A DNA stretch of 64,000 nt from Balanoglossus misakiensis (Eukaryota > Hemichordata), in the NCBI GenBank assembly GCA_040954595.2, contig CM082582.2, positions 10,478,001-10,542,000 on the forward strand, given 5' to 3'. Under the pieces are notes generated by a model. That model was not told the DNA's origin, searched no databases, and saw only the letters and a program-made list of their open reading frames with translations. Below are positions 13,061-25,561 of the stretch, piece after piece. Position 1 is the first letter of the stretch. Each line of letters starts with the position of its first letter. The position numbers and the translations under genes were made by a program.

Positions 13061-14275
13061 CTCTATAGTACTGCTTCTTGCCCGGGGCGGCGTCGTCCTA
13101 TTGTTATCTCAACAAACCTAAACAAGGGAAAATATTGATCGGTTTTTGTGAAAATGGCACAAAAAAGTACACCGACGGCCATTACCCATGGGTAGCACTA
13201 ATGAGTTTTTGATTAATGTTTATTTTAATTAACCGTCTTATAAATTAATAATTCTTCTATGTTAAGAAAATCTTTTTATTTATGCAGTCTTTCCTCTGGC
13301 AATCTCAGCGATGTTAGAATAGACCCCGAATTGAAAGAAACCACTGACGATTTTGGCCGAATGATGACCAGCCCTTCCAAACGCCAGACTTTTCTTGAAT
13401 GTGTATAAATTCGTCAAGTCTCAAAGTAGTGTCCCCATTTACTATAGGTAGTACATAAGATGTTTATATTGCTGTATTCAGCAAACGGATCTACACATCA
13501 CGAGCAAATACCGAAACCAATCTGCAAGTGTACACGCGATTAGCTTTAAAACAACATGGCAAAATTTCTTCGAGCAGTGCGAGAGAAAAAACATTCTGGG
13601 GAGATGGGTGTAACTTCACTGAGACCAATTGGGTGTGAATATGATAAAATTCTTCCTACCTCTATACTTTAGCGACTACATTTTGTCCGCCTCAGCATCG
13701 TGTGGTTTTTAACGGGTCTCCGTTACAACATTACGCGACCGCTACACTTTCTTCGGTGAAAAGTGATGTCTTCGTTACATAACTTAAACAAAAGATTCTT
13801 TAAAACGAAGCATTGTTGTCTCTTCGTGGCCATGGAGATTGTGGGAGAGATCTCGATGAGGGCGCTTCAGACCCAGGCTATTCATTTCAATTTGGGGGTC
13901 TATGATTTCACCGTACAGCCAGTCGAATCTAACACATTTTTAGTGAAAATGCATGCGCGCAATCTGTTTAAAATCAGAAAGAGAGTTAGCTGTCGTCTTT
14001 TCCTTTGCTAAAAAAATAACAAACCAATACAGGACAGCGGTGACTGTAAAAACGCGTCCTTGTTTAATTCATTAACATGCTATGATTTACACATAATACT
14101 TTCTATAAAGATGTCTCTGTAAAATCTACAAAAAATGCAATGATTCTTCTTGTAACAAGTACATAAAGCCTTTGGTCTGTGCTATCGTGTAGTGGAAGTC
14201 CGTGCCACGGGTAATTGCGTTGTCTGTTTAAATTAAAACTATAGCACTATTCTGTCGTGACGTTGAGATAGCTGT
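13061..14275. other. 5' flank of the CUB/lectin gene and 3' flank of the CRAL-TRIO gene
   Basis: No coding exon is supported. The left part must contain the promoter and 5' UTR of the CUB/lectin gene (start codon at 13060). The right part should hold the 3' UTR of the CRAL-TRIO gene; only a variant poly(A) signal (ATTAAA on the minus strand near 14063-14068) is visible, with no perfect AATAAA close by. Confidence 0.45.
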
Positions 14276-15918
14276 TCACAATATGACGCAATCCGGTTTT
14301 TCTTCGTCAATCTCGGCCAACCTCTCTCGTTCAGCTTTCTCCCTGGCCGCGTCGTCGGACCTGTCCTTCAGATCGTCCAAGATGTTCGGGTGCGGCTTGT
14401 GTTTTCGGATTTTCGGGGCAATGTTCGAGACCAGACTCTCGACGGCGGAGGAGTCCCTGAAGTACGTGTCCAAGTACTTGCGCACATAGGTCTGACACCC
14501 CCGGGGGTCGTGATCGGCGGGGTTGTGGGGCATCTTCCAGAAGCACTGCTGCAGGTCCGTCAGAGGCTCTTCCTTGTTCAGGCTGGTTTCGTCGTGCAGC
14601 CAGTGCACCAGCTCCTCGTCGAACAGCTCCCGGAAGAGCGAGTCGATCTTCTCGGGGTTCCTGTGCAGGCTGACCTTGTCCACGGTGTTGGAGTTGAGGA
14701 AGAAGCGCAGCGTCTTGAAGATGCCTTCGAAGATGGTGTCGTAGTTGAAGATGATCATCTTGCCCAGCCTCTCCGGGTAGTGGTTGGACAGTGTCTGAAA
14801 CGCCGTGTAGCTCGCTTTCGGATTTGCATAGGCTGCTGTGGGCATACCTGTTCAAATCAAACAGAGAAACAGCAGAAAATAAGTTATAATATATGTACCC
14901 ATGTACTGAACACGTCAACTGTTTATTTAGCTGTTGCGTGTACGTGTCACTTGTTTCTATACATTTTAACTAATGATTTATAAATTCCACATTATTGCAT
15001 TAATGTTTTACTTAAGTCCAATTTACTTGAAATTTTCATTAATTGGCTTTTTTTCATTTGGGTTAGCGATAAACCCAAGAGCAAGCCAGTCTAGTAGGCT
15101 ACTAGACAAGGCAGCCAATGCTCAAACTATGTTTCATACAAAACCACCTGTAGGATCAAAGTTCCTGATCCCCCTAATGATGGCAACCTTTGTACAGTAA
15201 TGCCTACATTTAGGGCATGCAATAAGAACACTTGTATGTCAACAAAGGGTGTATGTACACTTACCTGTACAGTCAACGATCCACACCCATTGGTGGACGC
15301 TCGGAGGCATGGTAACGAGCGCGTTCTCCATGAGATACATGACGTGGTTCAAACTGTCCTCAACCGTGTACTTCCGAACCGGTGATTGAGCGAAACAGGC
15401 GTAGACGACAGGTCTCCCGTTTTTGTCAAAACCAACTTGTCGCTGGGTGGGAGAAAGTGGGAGGGGTTAAGGGGTGGGGATAACAGCATCAATATACAGT
15501 ATACAAAAGAGCTAATGTATAGACGAATTCATTGCAGTATTTTAGTAGACCTACCCACGAGTGGTAGCCAAGCTGTTCCAGACATTCGCTGCAGTTTTGT
15601 TTCCATGGTTTCTTTTCTTTCCTCCACAGAATTGTGGCCTTGATCATGGTCTCGGCGTCCTTCACATTCCAGTTCTTGGCGACAAGGTGTCGTTTAAGGC
15701 TGTCAGAAAAAGAGAGAGATAGAGAAATTATTCGCACCGGCGCTTTGAAATCTGAGGAATGCAAGATTTTTTTTGAGGCGAAAAAGAAATCTAGAAGATA
15801 TGTTTTTGTACTTGTTCGTGTTCCTGGCGTACTTCTCTTCGTCCGTGACGTCGACAAGTCTCTCCCTCAAGTCGTCCACAAGCTTCTCCTGTTCGGTTTC
15901 GTCGGCTGGGGGCGCCAT
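14276..15918 (-). CDS. CRAL-TRIO (Sec14-like) lipid-binding protein with C-terminal CaaX box
   Basis: Four coding exons: 15918-15812, 15699-15555, 15442-15265 and 14847-14276, giving 333 residues. The ATG at 15918 (MAPPADETEQ) has A at -3 and G at +4. Residues about 10-80 form a CRAL-TRIO N-terminal helical region (LKRHLVAKNWNVKDAETMIK). Residues about 85-245 form the lipid-binding CRAL-TRIO domain (GFDKNGRPVVYACF, VWIVDCTGMPTAAY, HYPERLGKMII, FFLNSNTVDKV). The domain is known to carry hydrophobic ligands such as phosphoinositides, retinoids or tocopherol; the ligand here is unknown. A charged helical tail (about 290-325) ends in Cys-Val-Ile-Leu then stop, a CaaX box of the kind modified by geranylgeranyltransferase I. 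A 5' UTR acceptor at 15950 and a donor after 16930 indicate a noncoding first exon. The gene is divergent from the NXPE gene. Confidence 0.88.
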
Positions 15919-16929
15919 GTTCAATACTCTTTCCTATAGGCGCCAGTTACCTGCGAAGAAATCAATTTTCAGAGAGTTTTAGCAGTTCTGCTAATTTCCG
16001 GTTTATTCATCATGAAATTAGACAGATATTAACAACCCGTGGAGCCAAATCGCTATAGCTTTTACATTGTAAACTGGCGCTGACGTTAGATCGCGTCCAT
16101 CAGTGTCAATAATGTGACTATCATGCAACAGGACCCGTTTTATGTTTTTGCCTTGCACTTTGACGTGTGACATTCATTGAACAGCTGTGCCAAATTTGTG
16201 TTTGTCATTGGAACGGGTGATTCGGTGCCATCCAATTGCAACCACACTAACATACAATGCGTGAATTGAACAGTTGCTAAACAACAATTAGAGGGTAATG
16301 GAATTATCATAATTACTCTCTGTGTTTCAATGGTGACAAATTAAAAGGTGGCAATTGAATACGGCCACATGGTCAACTTGATACCACTTTCACTACATCC
16401 CATACGCCTAGTTACAGGACTATTGTGTTAGTGACGCTCTCGTATTCAAATCTGGGTCAAACTCCCAAGCAGGGCATCGGTTGATGGATGGCATGAATGT
16501 TGAACATAGTATGATGGGGCAAATTATTAAATTATTATAAAGCTTATTATTGAACATTGCATCACGGATAAAAATTCCATGTTCTCTTCATAGATAAAAA
16601 AAATCGGTAATTACTGCAAAATCCAGCTAATGTAGCAGCCTAAGATAATCGCCGATTTGACCAATGTACATTAAGTTTCTATAGAAATAATATTTTTAAA
16701 TATCATTAAAAATATGAAGTACACAATACTGAATGCAAATATTTTCACAAAATTTATGAACGTTCTAGTTTACTGCGTGTACAGAAACCAAACATACTGC
16801 AACGTGTAGTGTCAACAAAATGGCTATCACTGTTTTACGGCATCATATACCAATGTCTAACAGTCAGGTATCAATTATTTAAATGGACGAGGTATTTAGG
16901 AAAGAAAACTAACCATCGTATTCACTTAC

Positions 16930-17504
16930 CGTTGCGTTGATTTCAGATGTTGGTGTCAGGGCGGGAGGGCAGTGTCTGGTCGGTCGGTGTTTAAGCGTCG
17001 AAGTCGGGTCGATATTTCAATATTTCTACGCTGAGTTATGACCGCCCCATCTGTTGCCGCACGACCGTAAAGCTGCAGCGGCGCGCCATCTATACCAAAT
17101 CGGATTGATCAGCATCACAACATGTGGTATTAGAGCAACAACGGAGGCAAATACGTAATGTGTGGATTCGACGAGCGCCACCGTGAGACCAAAACGCTAT
17201 ATGCTTTTGGCCCCATTGGGCGCTGTAATGGGGGCCTTGTATAGCATGCAACAGGTGCTTGACATTTTAATGACTTTCATCATTGGACAAGCCACAGTCG
17301 CGTGGACGAATACCAACCAGGTAGGCCTATATTCGTCTCAGATACATCGAGCATGTGTAGCCGTTGAATAAAGGCGAGATTACCTCGGACTGATCATAAC
17401 TCTATTTATCTGCCACCTTTGGCCTTGGCGAGCTCAACCAAAAGTTAATTATTTACTAAGTAGTGCGTCGAAAGCAACATTATCAGGATTGGAAAGGTCG
17501 TGTC
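16930..17504. promoter_or_regulatory. shared divergent promoter region of the CRAL-TRIO and NXPE genes
   Basis: On the minus strand a good donor (G|GTAAGTGAA, last exon base 16930) pairs with the acceptor at 15950, so a noncoding first exon of the CRAL-TRIO gene extends rightward from 16930. The plus-strand NXPE start codon is at 17505. The interval of about 575 bp must hold both transcription starts. It contains GC-box-like sequence (GGGCGGGAGG near 16958) and CpG-rich DNA near 17050-17090, without an evident TATA box. The exact start sites cannot be read from the sequence. Confidence 0.55.
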
Positions 17505-20141
17505 ATGGTGGACCGCCGAAGGAAATCATGGCGTTGTTACCTGTGCAACATGGCGCCGAGGTTTGCCTTGCTTGTCGGCGTTGTACTTGGAATGATGATC
17601 GAGAGATTGGTGAGATATTTCTAGTTTTGATATTTCGTTATGGTTTGCTATAGACATGGCAAAATAGGTGTAAATTCGGTGTGCAAGTAATCGTCAAGAC
17701 AGTCCTAACATTTGTCTTGTGATAGTGGGTGGCCCTGCGCAAACTGCAAGATTTGTATAATCGATGTCTCCCCGTAACTCATTTGGTTGCAACTGCAGCC
17801 AGATTTGACCCTGTGTGAACTTTTGCGGGCACAGTGTTGTTGGTATGCGTATGGGAATGGTTAATACTGTGGTAGCTCCATGGTACACGTGGTATGCGAG
17901 CATAGTCGTACGAGAGAGACTCTCTCTCTTGCTAGGCGTGCGTATTACAGGGTCACGTTCCGCCAGCCCCGACGGTGACACCTGGCAGACATTCCTAGCC
18001 CAGTGGCATAATAACCAAAGCAAGTATCCATGCATGCTTCACCGTCATGTAGTTATAGAGCGTCTGCCACGTAAACTGAGTAAACTTGGACGGTCTTTGT
18101 TCTATTGGCAGGAACTTCACGAATTGGCCGTTTCTTACGGACAAAATTACGTCGCATTCAACAGGGCGGCGAGGCTCGGTGAAAAGTCAGACGAAACCGG
18201 TGCAGCCCCGCTAACGAAACTACAAACATCTGCAGCGAATAACGGCCAGCCGTTTGTGGTGAGCATCGCGGACCCTGAAAACATTACGTCACCGCTGAAA
18301 TCAAGGTGAGGTGACGCTGTTATCGGGACATTTACTTCTAAGAGTTTTAAATCATCAATAGGGCGAGTCTTTTTCGTTTTGCGATCTTCTTTCCATCTGA
18401 CCGTATCTCTTTCAGGGTTAACCTTTTTCAAAAAGAAGGTGACGTGAAGGTCGGCGACTTCGTCCACGTGGTGATCGAGTCACGTGATTCTAACGGCAGA
18501 CCCAGGAACGTCGGTGGCGATTTTTTCTTCGCCGTCATGACCGATTCACTGTCCAGGCAATCAACCGCGGGCAGGGTGGTCGACCACAGGAACGGTTCAT
18601 ACAGCGTGTATTTCTACGCGGGCTGGGTGGGGACCGCGTACATATCACTGACGCTGGCGCACCCCCGGGAAGCCGTCGATTGGATAGACAACGTGTACCG
18701 CTCCAGCGAACGCAACGTTGATTGGACGGCTTACTATGAAGACGCCGTCAGCGGCGTGACGGAGCAGAGCACCTGCTACCTGTTGCGAAATAACAAGCGA
18801 TCGGATAAGTGCGAATATCGGAACGAGAAGGCGATGGGGAAGACAGTGTACGTGTGTGACCGACCAGCAACACTGCCTTGTGAAAAACTGAAAACCGTCA
18901 CTTGTGCCATTGAATCGCTGGCAAACCATGTAGAACGCAAACTTTCATGCGAGCAAAGATTTTTGTTTGAAAGGTATGTGTGTCAGTTTAATATCAAGAA
19001 TTAATTTTCAAATTTTCGAATGTAGTAAGTACTATACATTGGCGTCATTCAACTTTTTTACACATTCTGGAAGGGATTCATCAAATGCCTGTTATAACTG
19101 AACTTTTCCCCCCTCTTTGTTTCTGTTGCTGACAGCCCTTACTTGATGACGTCACTGAAAGGAAGTCCGTTTTGGATCGAAACAAAAGGTATGTGAGAAA
19201 ATAGAGGGGAGAGCTCTACCATAGAAGACACGCACATGCAAGTTCAAGTTGAAAACTTTCAGTGTTAGTTTAGTAAAGCGTGGTTACTAGTATAGGCAGT
19301 AAACGGAACGTAAAAGCTTACGTCGGAACCTGTGGATTTATTGTGAAATGTTCGATATTCACATTCTTACATTTCAGAATCGGATAATGACGTCATAGAC
19401 ATTCGATCTACCCTGCCAGAGTGTGGGCCCGATCTTCCGATACCTATTTCAGATGGATTCTGGGAGACTTACAACACGTGGACATCTCTGGCTTGTAGAA
19501 CGCGACACTGGACTGGGGAAGCAATGAAACGTTGCCTCGCGGGAAAGACGGTGTACATGATTGGTGACTCGACGCTCAGACAGGTGTACGAGTCCCTCAC
19601 CCTTGTCATTGGACAGAAAATGGACTTCGATATCATTCGGCAGTATTGGAGCGACCCGAAGCTCAAAACGACTCTCATCTTTGAGTTTCACGCCGTCATA
19701 GTCGGCACTTACATGCTGGACTTTTGGGGTCAAAAATTTGAGACGGACATCTTGGACGGCTTCACACATTGCAACTATGTCGTAGTCATCAGCTTGACTC
19801 ATCACCTGGTCACTTGGACCGTGGAATCTTACACCGAAAGGCTGCTGCGCCTGCGTGCGGCCATACTTCGCCTAAAAACGCGATGCCCGGATGTTGTTAT
19901 CGTGGTGAAAAGTTCACACCCCAGGGACCACGCCTTCCCGGGATCGCACATCCACAGCGCCGACTGGACACTCTTCGACATGAACCGAATTCTCCGAGAG
20001 ACTCTGGGAGGCATCGGAGTGAGGTTCATGGACGTGTGGGACATGGCGCTGTCATTCTGGGGTCCAAACAGCATTCACCTGCCGAGGAAAGTAGTTCGCC
20101 AGCAAGTTGATTTACTCTTGTCGTACATCTGTGCAGCGTAA
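17505..20141 (+). CDS. NXPE family protein (neurexophilin-like and PC-esterase domains)
   Basis: Five exons: 17505-17609, 18112-18305, 18416-18973, 19136-19188 and 19378-20141, giving 557 residues, the usual family size. Exon 1 encodes a short basic N-terminus (MVDRRRKSWR) and a hydrophobic stretch (about 16-33). This predicts a type II signal anchor, as in Golgi enzymes. An Ig/filamin-like NXPE domain follows (about 80-210, NGSYSVYFYAGWVGTAYIS), then a Cys-rich linker and the PC-esterase domain (about 304-557) with the GDS nucleophile motif at 366-368 (VYMIGDSTLRQ). Near the end the expected Asp/His motif reads N-S-I-H (534-537), so the acidic partner may be changed. PC-esterases act as acyl-esterases or acyltransferases on glycans; human NXPE1 has been linked to sialic acid O-acetylation. 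The substrate here is unknown. Confidence 0.88.
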
Positions 20142-20416
20142 TACAGAGGTCATGACCCAAGAGGAAAATAAGCGCTTCATGTGAATCTACTATGCAACCA
20201 TTGTACACAGTGCAACTGATGGGGAAGTTTGATGTAAGTTGTCTTGCGTATCTCTTCTGGCGTGTTTACCACCCTGAAGTGGGGAACTATGACTGTGAGA
20301 AAAAAGGGAAATTTATTCAGGAAGTTCCGAGCTTCTAGGACACGAACACGTCGTATCACGAAGCCTTGTATCTCTTGACGGCATAAGAGTTTGCTGCACA
20401 TGTCTGAATCATGATT
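20142..20416. terminator. convergent 3' ends of the NXPE and CUB/LDLa genes
   Basis: Only 275 bp separate the two stop codons. A minus-strand AATAAA (TTTATT at 20312-20317) lies 100 nt past the CUB/LDLa stop and is its likely poly(A) signal. No perfect plus-strand AATAAA is visible for NXPE, so its 3' UTR may use a variant signal or run into the neighbouring gene. Confidence 0.55.
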
Positions 20417-23400
20417 TCATAGGTTATGTGGTGGCGCCCTGCTACTTCTTGACCCTATGGGCTCTAGAGGTCGCGGCGCCGGAAAGTCAGTTGGCTCATT
20501 TCCGCTGACGCAACGGTCGAGGCTGTACGGTGATGGTGATGTACCGTGGTCATACGCCGGGTTGGTTGACGCGTACGGTTGGTATGGCGGCGGGTTGACG
20601 TCCTCATTCCGAGGTCGCGTCTGCTGACCTCCGCCAGGTGCTGAGTATCCGATTGGTGGCAGGCGGTTTCTTGGCAAAACATTCGCTGTGTATGGTCTGC
20701 CAGAAATTAAGAATAATGATGTAAGTAAGGATTTTGTTATCAAGAAAACACGAATGACGCTTCTTCACACACCGTACCGGGGAATTTTAGGTAGAAATCA
20801 CATTATAGCCAAGTCATAGCCGGGTTGTATAAGCTCAAGAGGAGGGTCGTCTGAATTGCGCATGTGCGACTTTTCTGCTTGTAAACACACCATCAGCATT
20901 GTTCCCACAGTTCAGGGAGAAAATGCAAAAGTGACTCACCCCGTCGTTTCTGAGGTGAGATCTGGAAAGGCCTGAGGTGTGGACGCTGTTGACATTGATA
21001 TGACCTCATGTCTGGGCCCCAGGGGTGACGTAGGCAATTTCTTCTTCTTGAAGTAGGCGACAATGCATGCGACGACGATAATGAGAACCACGATGAAAAC
21101 CGAGACGCCCACTATTATTCCGATTTCGCAATCTATAGATTGGAGAAATGGCGAAACAGCAAAATGAGAGATGGATGGATTTTGTATAGCCTCTATCTGG
21201 ACAAGAGCAGCAAATAAACAGCCAAGTTAGGGAGTCCGTTCAGATCAGACTGTCTATTTACGGTTACCTGTGGTGTTCGAACACTCCACTTCATCCGAGC
21301 CATCTCCACAGTTGTTGTATCCATCGCAACGTAATATGTTCGACACACAGCGGTCATTTCCACAGTGAAAATCGTTCCGGTAATTGCACCTTTCCCATGA
21401 ATCTGTCGAATGCCAGGAACAGGATAAACGATGATACAAACAAAAGTATTACGTTCGATAATGTCTTTCGGAGTTGTGTTGGGTATTAAAATATTCTAAA
21501 ATCTTATATAATGAATATGAATATTTTGTGCGGGACCAAGGTTCTCCTAATAAACTTACAGGCTTCACTGTACACGGAGAACACTGCTTTGAATCCATTG
21601 TCGTCTGAAGACGGTGTGTACGTGATAGTCACGCGTTCACCCGGGTTCGTTGTGATGGTTATGTTGTCGTCAACGCAAAAGTCTATCTGTTGCTCGTTAG
21701 AGTCTGTCACCACCATGACGTCACTTCCGCTCTGACAACCTGAAAGTGAAGACGCGAGATTGACACACACTCGCACTAACATGTATTTATCACGTGCCAT
21801 TATTAAACGTACCCAGCAGAGTTGCACATTACGTTTTACACTCGAAACATGTCCGAGGCGATAAATGGCTTCGTCTGTATAATTTATCGGCCGACATGTG
21901 AATGCAACCGTGCTGCGCGAGGTACTTACCGTCGCCGTCGAGGTTGATGAATTTTAAGTAGATTTGGTCGTACTTTCCAAATGGATAGATTGCAAGAGTA
22001 CAGGCATCCGAGGGTGAATGATCGTTTTGATTGATATCACCCGCCACTAAGGTTCCTCCGAGTGACGTCACCGAATTTTGGTCGCTGCAGACTGAAGCAG
22101 AGATAGACGTGTTAATTGATTGTGCACGAAACTGAAGAAAAAAAATCCAATTTGGAAATGCAAGTCAGGTTTTATCGCTCAATCCTCATGATCTCACTAA
22201 CAGGTTTGTCCAGGCTCATTATACATTGTACGTGACTGCCATGCCCCAAAGTTCGCACCTGAATAAGGCTTGTAGTGGTCTTTCATCACTGCCGTGTAGA
22301 GGGCGTAAAAACCCTGGTAGTTGGTGGAGGCATCCGTTTGCAAAGACACGACCAAGTCTGGACCAGTGGAAAACAAAACTGGCGGTGTGACGTCACCAGT
22401 GAAGTGTCCAATCACCGTTGCCGACACAGTACTGCCATCGTAAACCCGAACTTTATCCCAGTTGTATTCCACGTGGAATTGTGTAAATTGTAACTGTGAA
22501 TTTAGGAAAATGAAATCGTTCATATGTGTAGCGCCAATCTATGTTGGAAGTTTCGTTGCCATATTGAATAGGGGAGAACACAATAACGATTCGGTTTTAA
22601 CTGAAACTTGGCCTCACCTGGATCACTCTATCAGGTAACACGGAGATGTAATAGTAACACATTGCGTTGTCTGGATAGTAAGCCGGATAATCCGGCGAGG
22701 TGAAGACGCCGACGTTAGCGATGAACGTCCCGCCGCAGACCCCCACGCCGACAGGGTCATCGGTGGCTCGGTATCGGGCGTGGAACCCCCCGTAGTTTCT
22801 GTCGAAGTCCGACTGGAACACGACCAGCATCGTGGGACCGGACGAGCGAACCGGCGGCGGTACCGAGTAGCCGGAGAACGTGTCGATCAGTAGACTCGTC
22901 GTGGAACTGCCGTCGTAAATCTTGACGACGTCGTAGAGAAACTCCGTCGAAAATTCTTCGAATGTGAGCTGGAGAGGAAATCGTGGAAAGAGAAATGTCA
23001 TGAATACATACGTGACTATATTATGGTATAAGAAACACCAATTAGAGTTTACTTAATATTTTATATTATTTATAATTTACACATGAGACATATATGTACG
23101 TGTATTTAAATGCATTTCTCTTACCTCAATATATCTTTCTGCAGACACTGATATGAAATATTCACATTGGTTGTCGTCATAATAGTTGCTAGGGTAACCA
23201 GGCGATGTAAATCCACCTTCCTCACCGATAAACGTCCCTCCACATTCGGTGATTGTTCTTCGAACTATGTCAACACGACCGGAAAATGTTCGAAAGGAGA
23301 AGAATGAAAAAGAAATTAGAATTCCTGAAATTGAAGCAGTAAGTAGGGCGCATTTGTTATGCTTATTTGGTTATTTCCGGTTTAATTCACCTTCTAGGCC

Positions 23401-24069
23401 ACCGAGCTCATTTTGATTTCAACCAATTTATTTTTATAAGACACATTTGTGTACTTCTAAGGCTGATCATTGTAGCTGGCACGCGGCTTTGGTTTAGCTC
23501 CAACTCTCATTCCGCCATGACAAAAGTAAATCGATTGAACATTAGAACATAACTAAAGCTGGTAGGCCTACTTGTCCATCGCCAATGCAGCGTGGGTTGT
23601 GTCAGTGGAACCTTTTCACTGATTAGGTGTTGAACACAGTCTGTTGCGCGAATTTCCGAACAGTATGCTCTGACATCAGGGATATGTACAGATTAAAAAT
23701 CTGTGTCAGTACAGAAACGCGAGGTCGGCCGCGGGTTGGGCGATGAGGTTTTTTTTATATCAGGCTACAGCCTAAAATAGTCATCGCAGTGGTCACAAAA
23801 TCGGCGAAAGTGGCCATGAATTCGTCAAGCATATTAAACAAAAATCTGATTTACAGAAATATCGCAACGTATCACGGTATCGACACTGATATCAAACGCA
23901 CTGACTGTCAGCAATGTGAGGCTCGGTTAGACTTACCTCTGTGGCGGTGATAGCCGTTGATGTTTGTTGCCTGCGTCAAAGTGTCGTTGTCACTACCATC
24001 GCCGGCCCCGGACTCGCCGAGAGAGAAGATGATGAAAACGGAGAAAACATTTCCCAAAAGGACCCGCAT
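20417..24069 (-). CDS. CUB/LDL-receptor class A single-pass receptor with PPxY and NPxY tail
   Basis: Nine exons: 24069-23937, 23264-23125, 22968-22618, 22493-22202, 22091-21930, 21739-21560, 21402-21268, 21132-20940 and 20696-20417, giving 621 residues. A signal peptide ([16 protein letters not shown]) is followed by CUB1 (about 52-160, [11 protein letters not shown]), CUB2 (about 169-275, [13 protein letters not shown]) and a third, degenerate CUB-like module with four Cys (about 307-417). Next is one LDLa repeat with six Cys and the acidic calcium motif ([16 protein letters not shown], to about 462). The transmembrane helix is at about 468-492 ([18 protein letters not shown]), then a KKKK stop-transfer. 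The 129-residue Pro-rich tail carries PPPY (564-567), a WW-domain ligand type, and NPAY (574-577), a PTB/endocytosis signal type. CUB-LDLa pairs occur in co-receptors such as the NETO family, but orthology is not claimed. Confidence 0.88.
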
Positions 24070-25561
24070 CTTCTACTTGACGAGATGCGAAATTCCGACA
24101 GGATCGCTTGTGATGATCAAAGAATGTGTGCGCATGCGTCTTGTTGAAACAACCGTCAAAAGAGACAAATTGTCGTTTTGTTGCTGTGCACTGTGCCCTC
24201 CAAAATGGCGTCTGAATTCAAAAGAGAACACGCAACATTTGTGTGGGTTTACTTCATATGAAAACAAATCTAAATCTTTTAATGAATCGAAGCTTAGCGG
24301 TTCTATAAGCTACAGCGAGCAATCACTGTCACACGCCCTTTGAAAGTCTCTCTTGTATCATCCATCACACAGCTGACGCGGTAACGCACCGACATTTTGT
24401 CAACCATTTCTGTACACAGAGCACGAACGTGTACATGTAAATCCACTTGAAATGTATTAAAATAGGGCATTTCTATTACCGGTGAATCCTAAATATACTC
24501 GAATAAGTCAAGTGCAAAAGTGAAATTGTTAAGTGCGTTTTAGGAACGTTGGACGAACTACAGTCCCTGATACAGTGACTGTGGATGAACTCAGGCAGTG
24601 TAGGTTATTGATACAGAATCAATTAATTTAATTGGCGGAATGCGGCGGCTTCGGGCTACAGCGGACAACCCACTCCGTTGACTAGCGTTATTGTCGGAGT
24701 ATGTACTGGTGTCTCCATGGCAACGTCAATAATTCATAACACAACATTATTGTGTTGGTGAATATAACTGTTCCATTTCATCGATTTTGTCGTCAATAGT
24801 CGCGACGCCCAATTAGCTCGCATTACAGGCTAGTTGTTTTCAAAAAGTAGGCTTCTACAGACTGTTGTGAAATTTAGATAAATCGGAGAGTACCAGCTGA
24901 CTTATCTCGTTTCGTTTCGGTTCACGTTTCCTAAAAATAGACAATAATCGACAGTTGCATGTGGACGAAATTCATAATCAGGCGCGGACATCACTTTACG
25001 TGTACGCCTTTGTAGTATAATTGTGTGCGAACATGAATAACTAAAATACGTCTACAACATCATGCCATAATCCGATTGGATGTACGACAAAAGCGCTACA
25101 GCTGCAGCACTCGAACATTTATTATACAAACAAATATCCAGTTTTCAATGTGGAGAGCGAACCTGGCTCATCAAATATCGTGAAAGTCATACATCAAGGC
25201 AAGATTTGGCACAAACTCTAACATTCTTACAGTCTCTAACCCATTTAGGTAGTCTACTAAATTATAAAAGAAATACTGGCCTGTTTATACAAACGCGCAA
25301 GTAAAATACAGCAATTAATGTTATAGTGCTCGTATGGTTAAAACATGGAATGAAATTATTTAACTTACAATGTTCAATATATGTCACACGATGTTTTGAA
25401 AAACTGGTTATTGCGAGTTTCATAATGCTTCAAAGTATAGAATTATTATACTAGTTCTCAAAATATGTACATGTAAAATCATTTATACGACAAATACTAG
25501 CACTGGTTCATTCAGTTCACCAACACACGACACGGATTTACAGCCTGGTGACATGTTCTGG
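24070..25561. other. 5' flank of the CUB/LDLa gene and 3' flank of the sushi/EGF/HYR gene
   Basis: No coding exon is supported. The left part holds the promoter and 5' UTR of the CUB/LDLa gene. A near-perfect palindromic X-box-like element (GTCTCCATGGCAAC, one mismatch to the RFX consensus) is at 24711-24724, about 640 bp upstream of the start codon. On the right, a minus-strand AATAAA (TTTATT at 25118-25123) about 440 nt after the sushi/EGF/HYR stop is a plausible poly(A) signal. Confidence 0.45.

Noticed and set aside
14390-14983. Long plus-strand open frame (197 codons)
   Set aside because: It is antisense to the well-supported last exon of the CRAL-TRIO gene. Its composition mirrors that exon and it shows no domain of its own.
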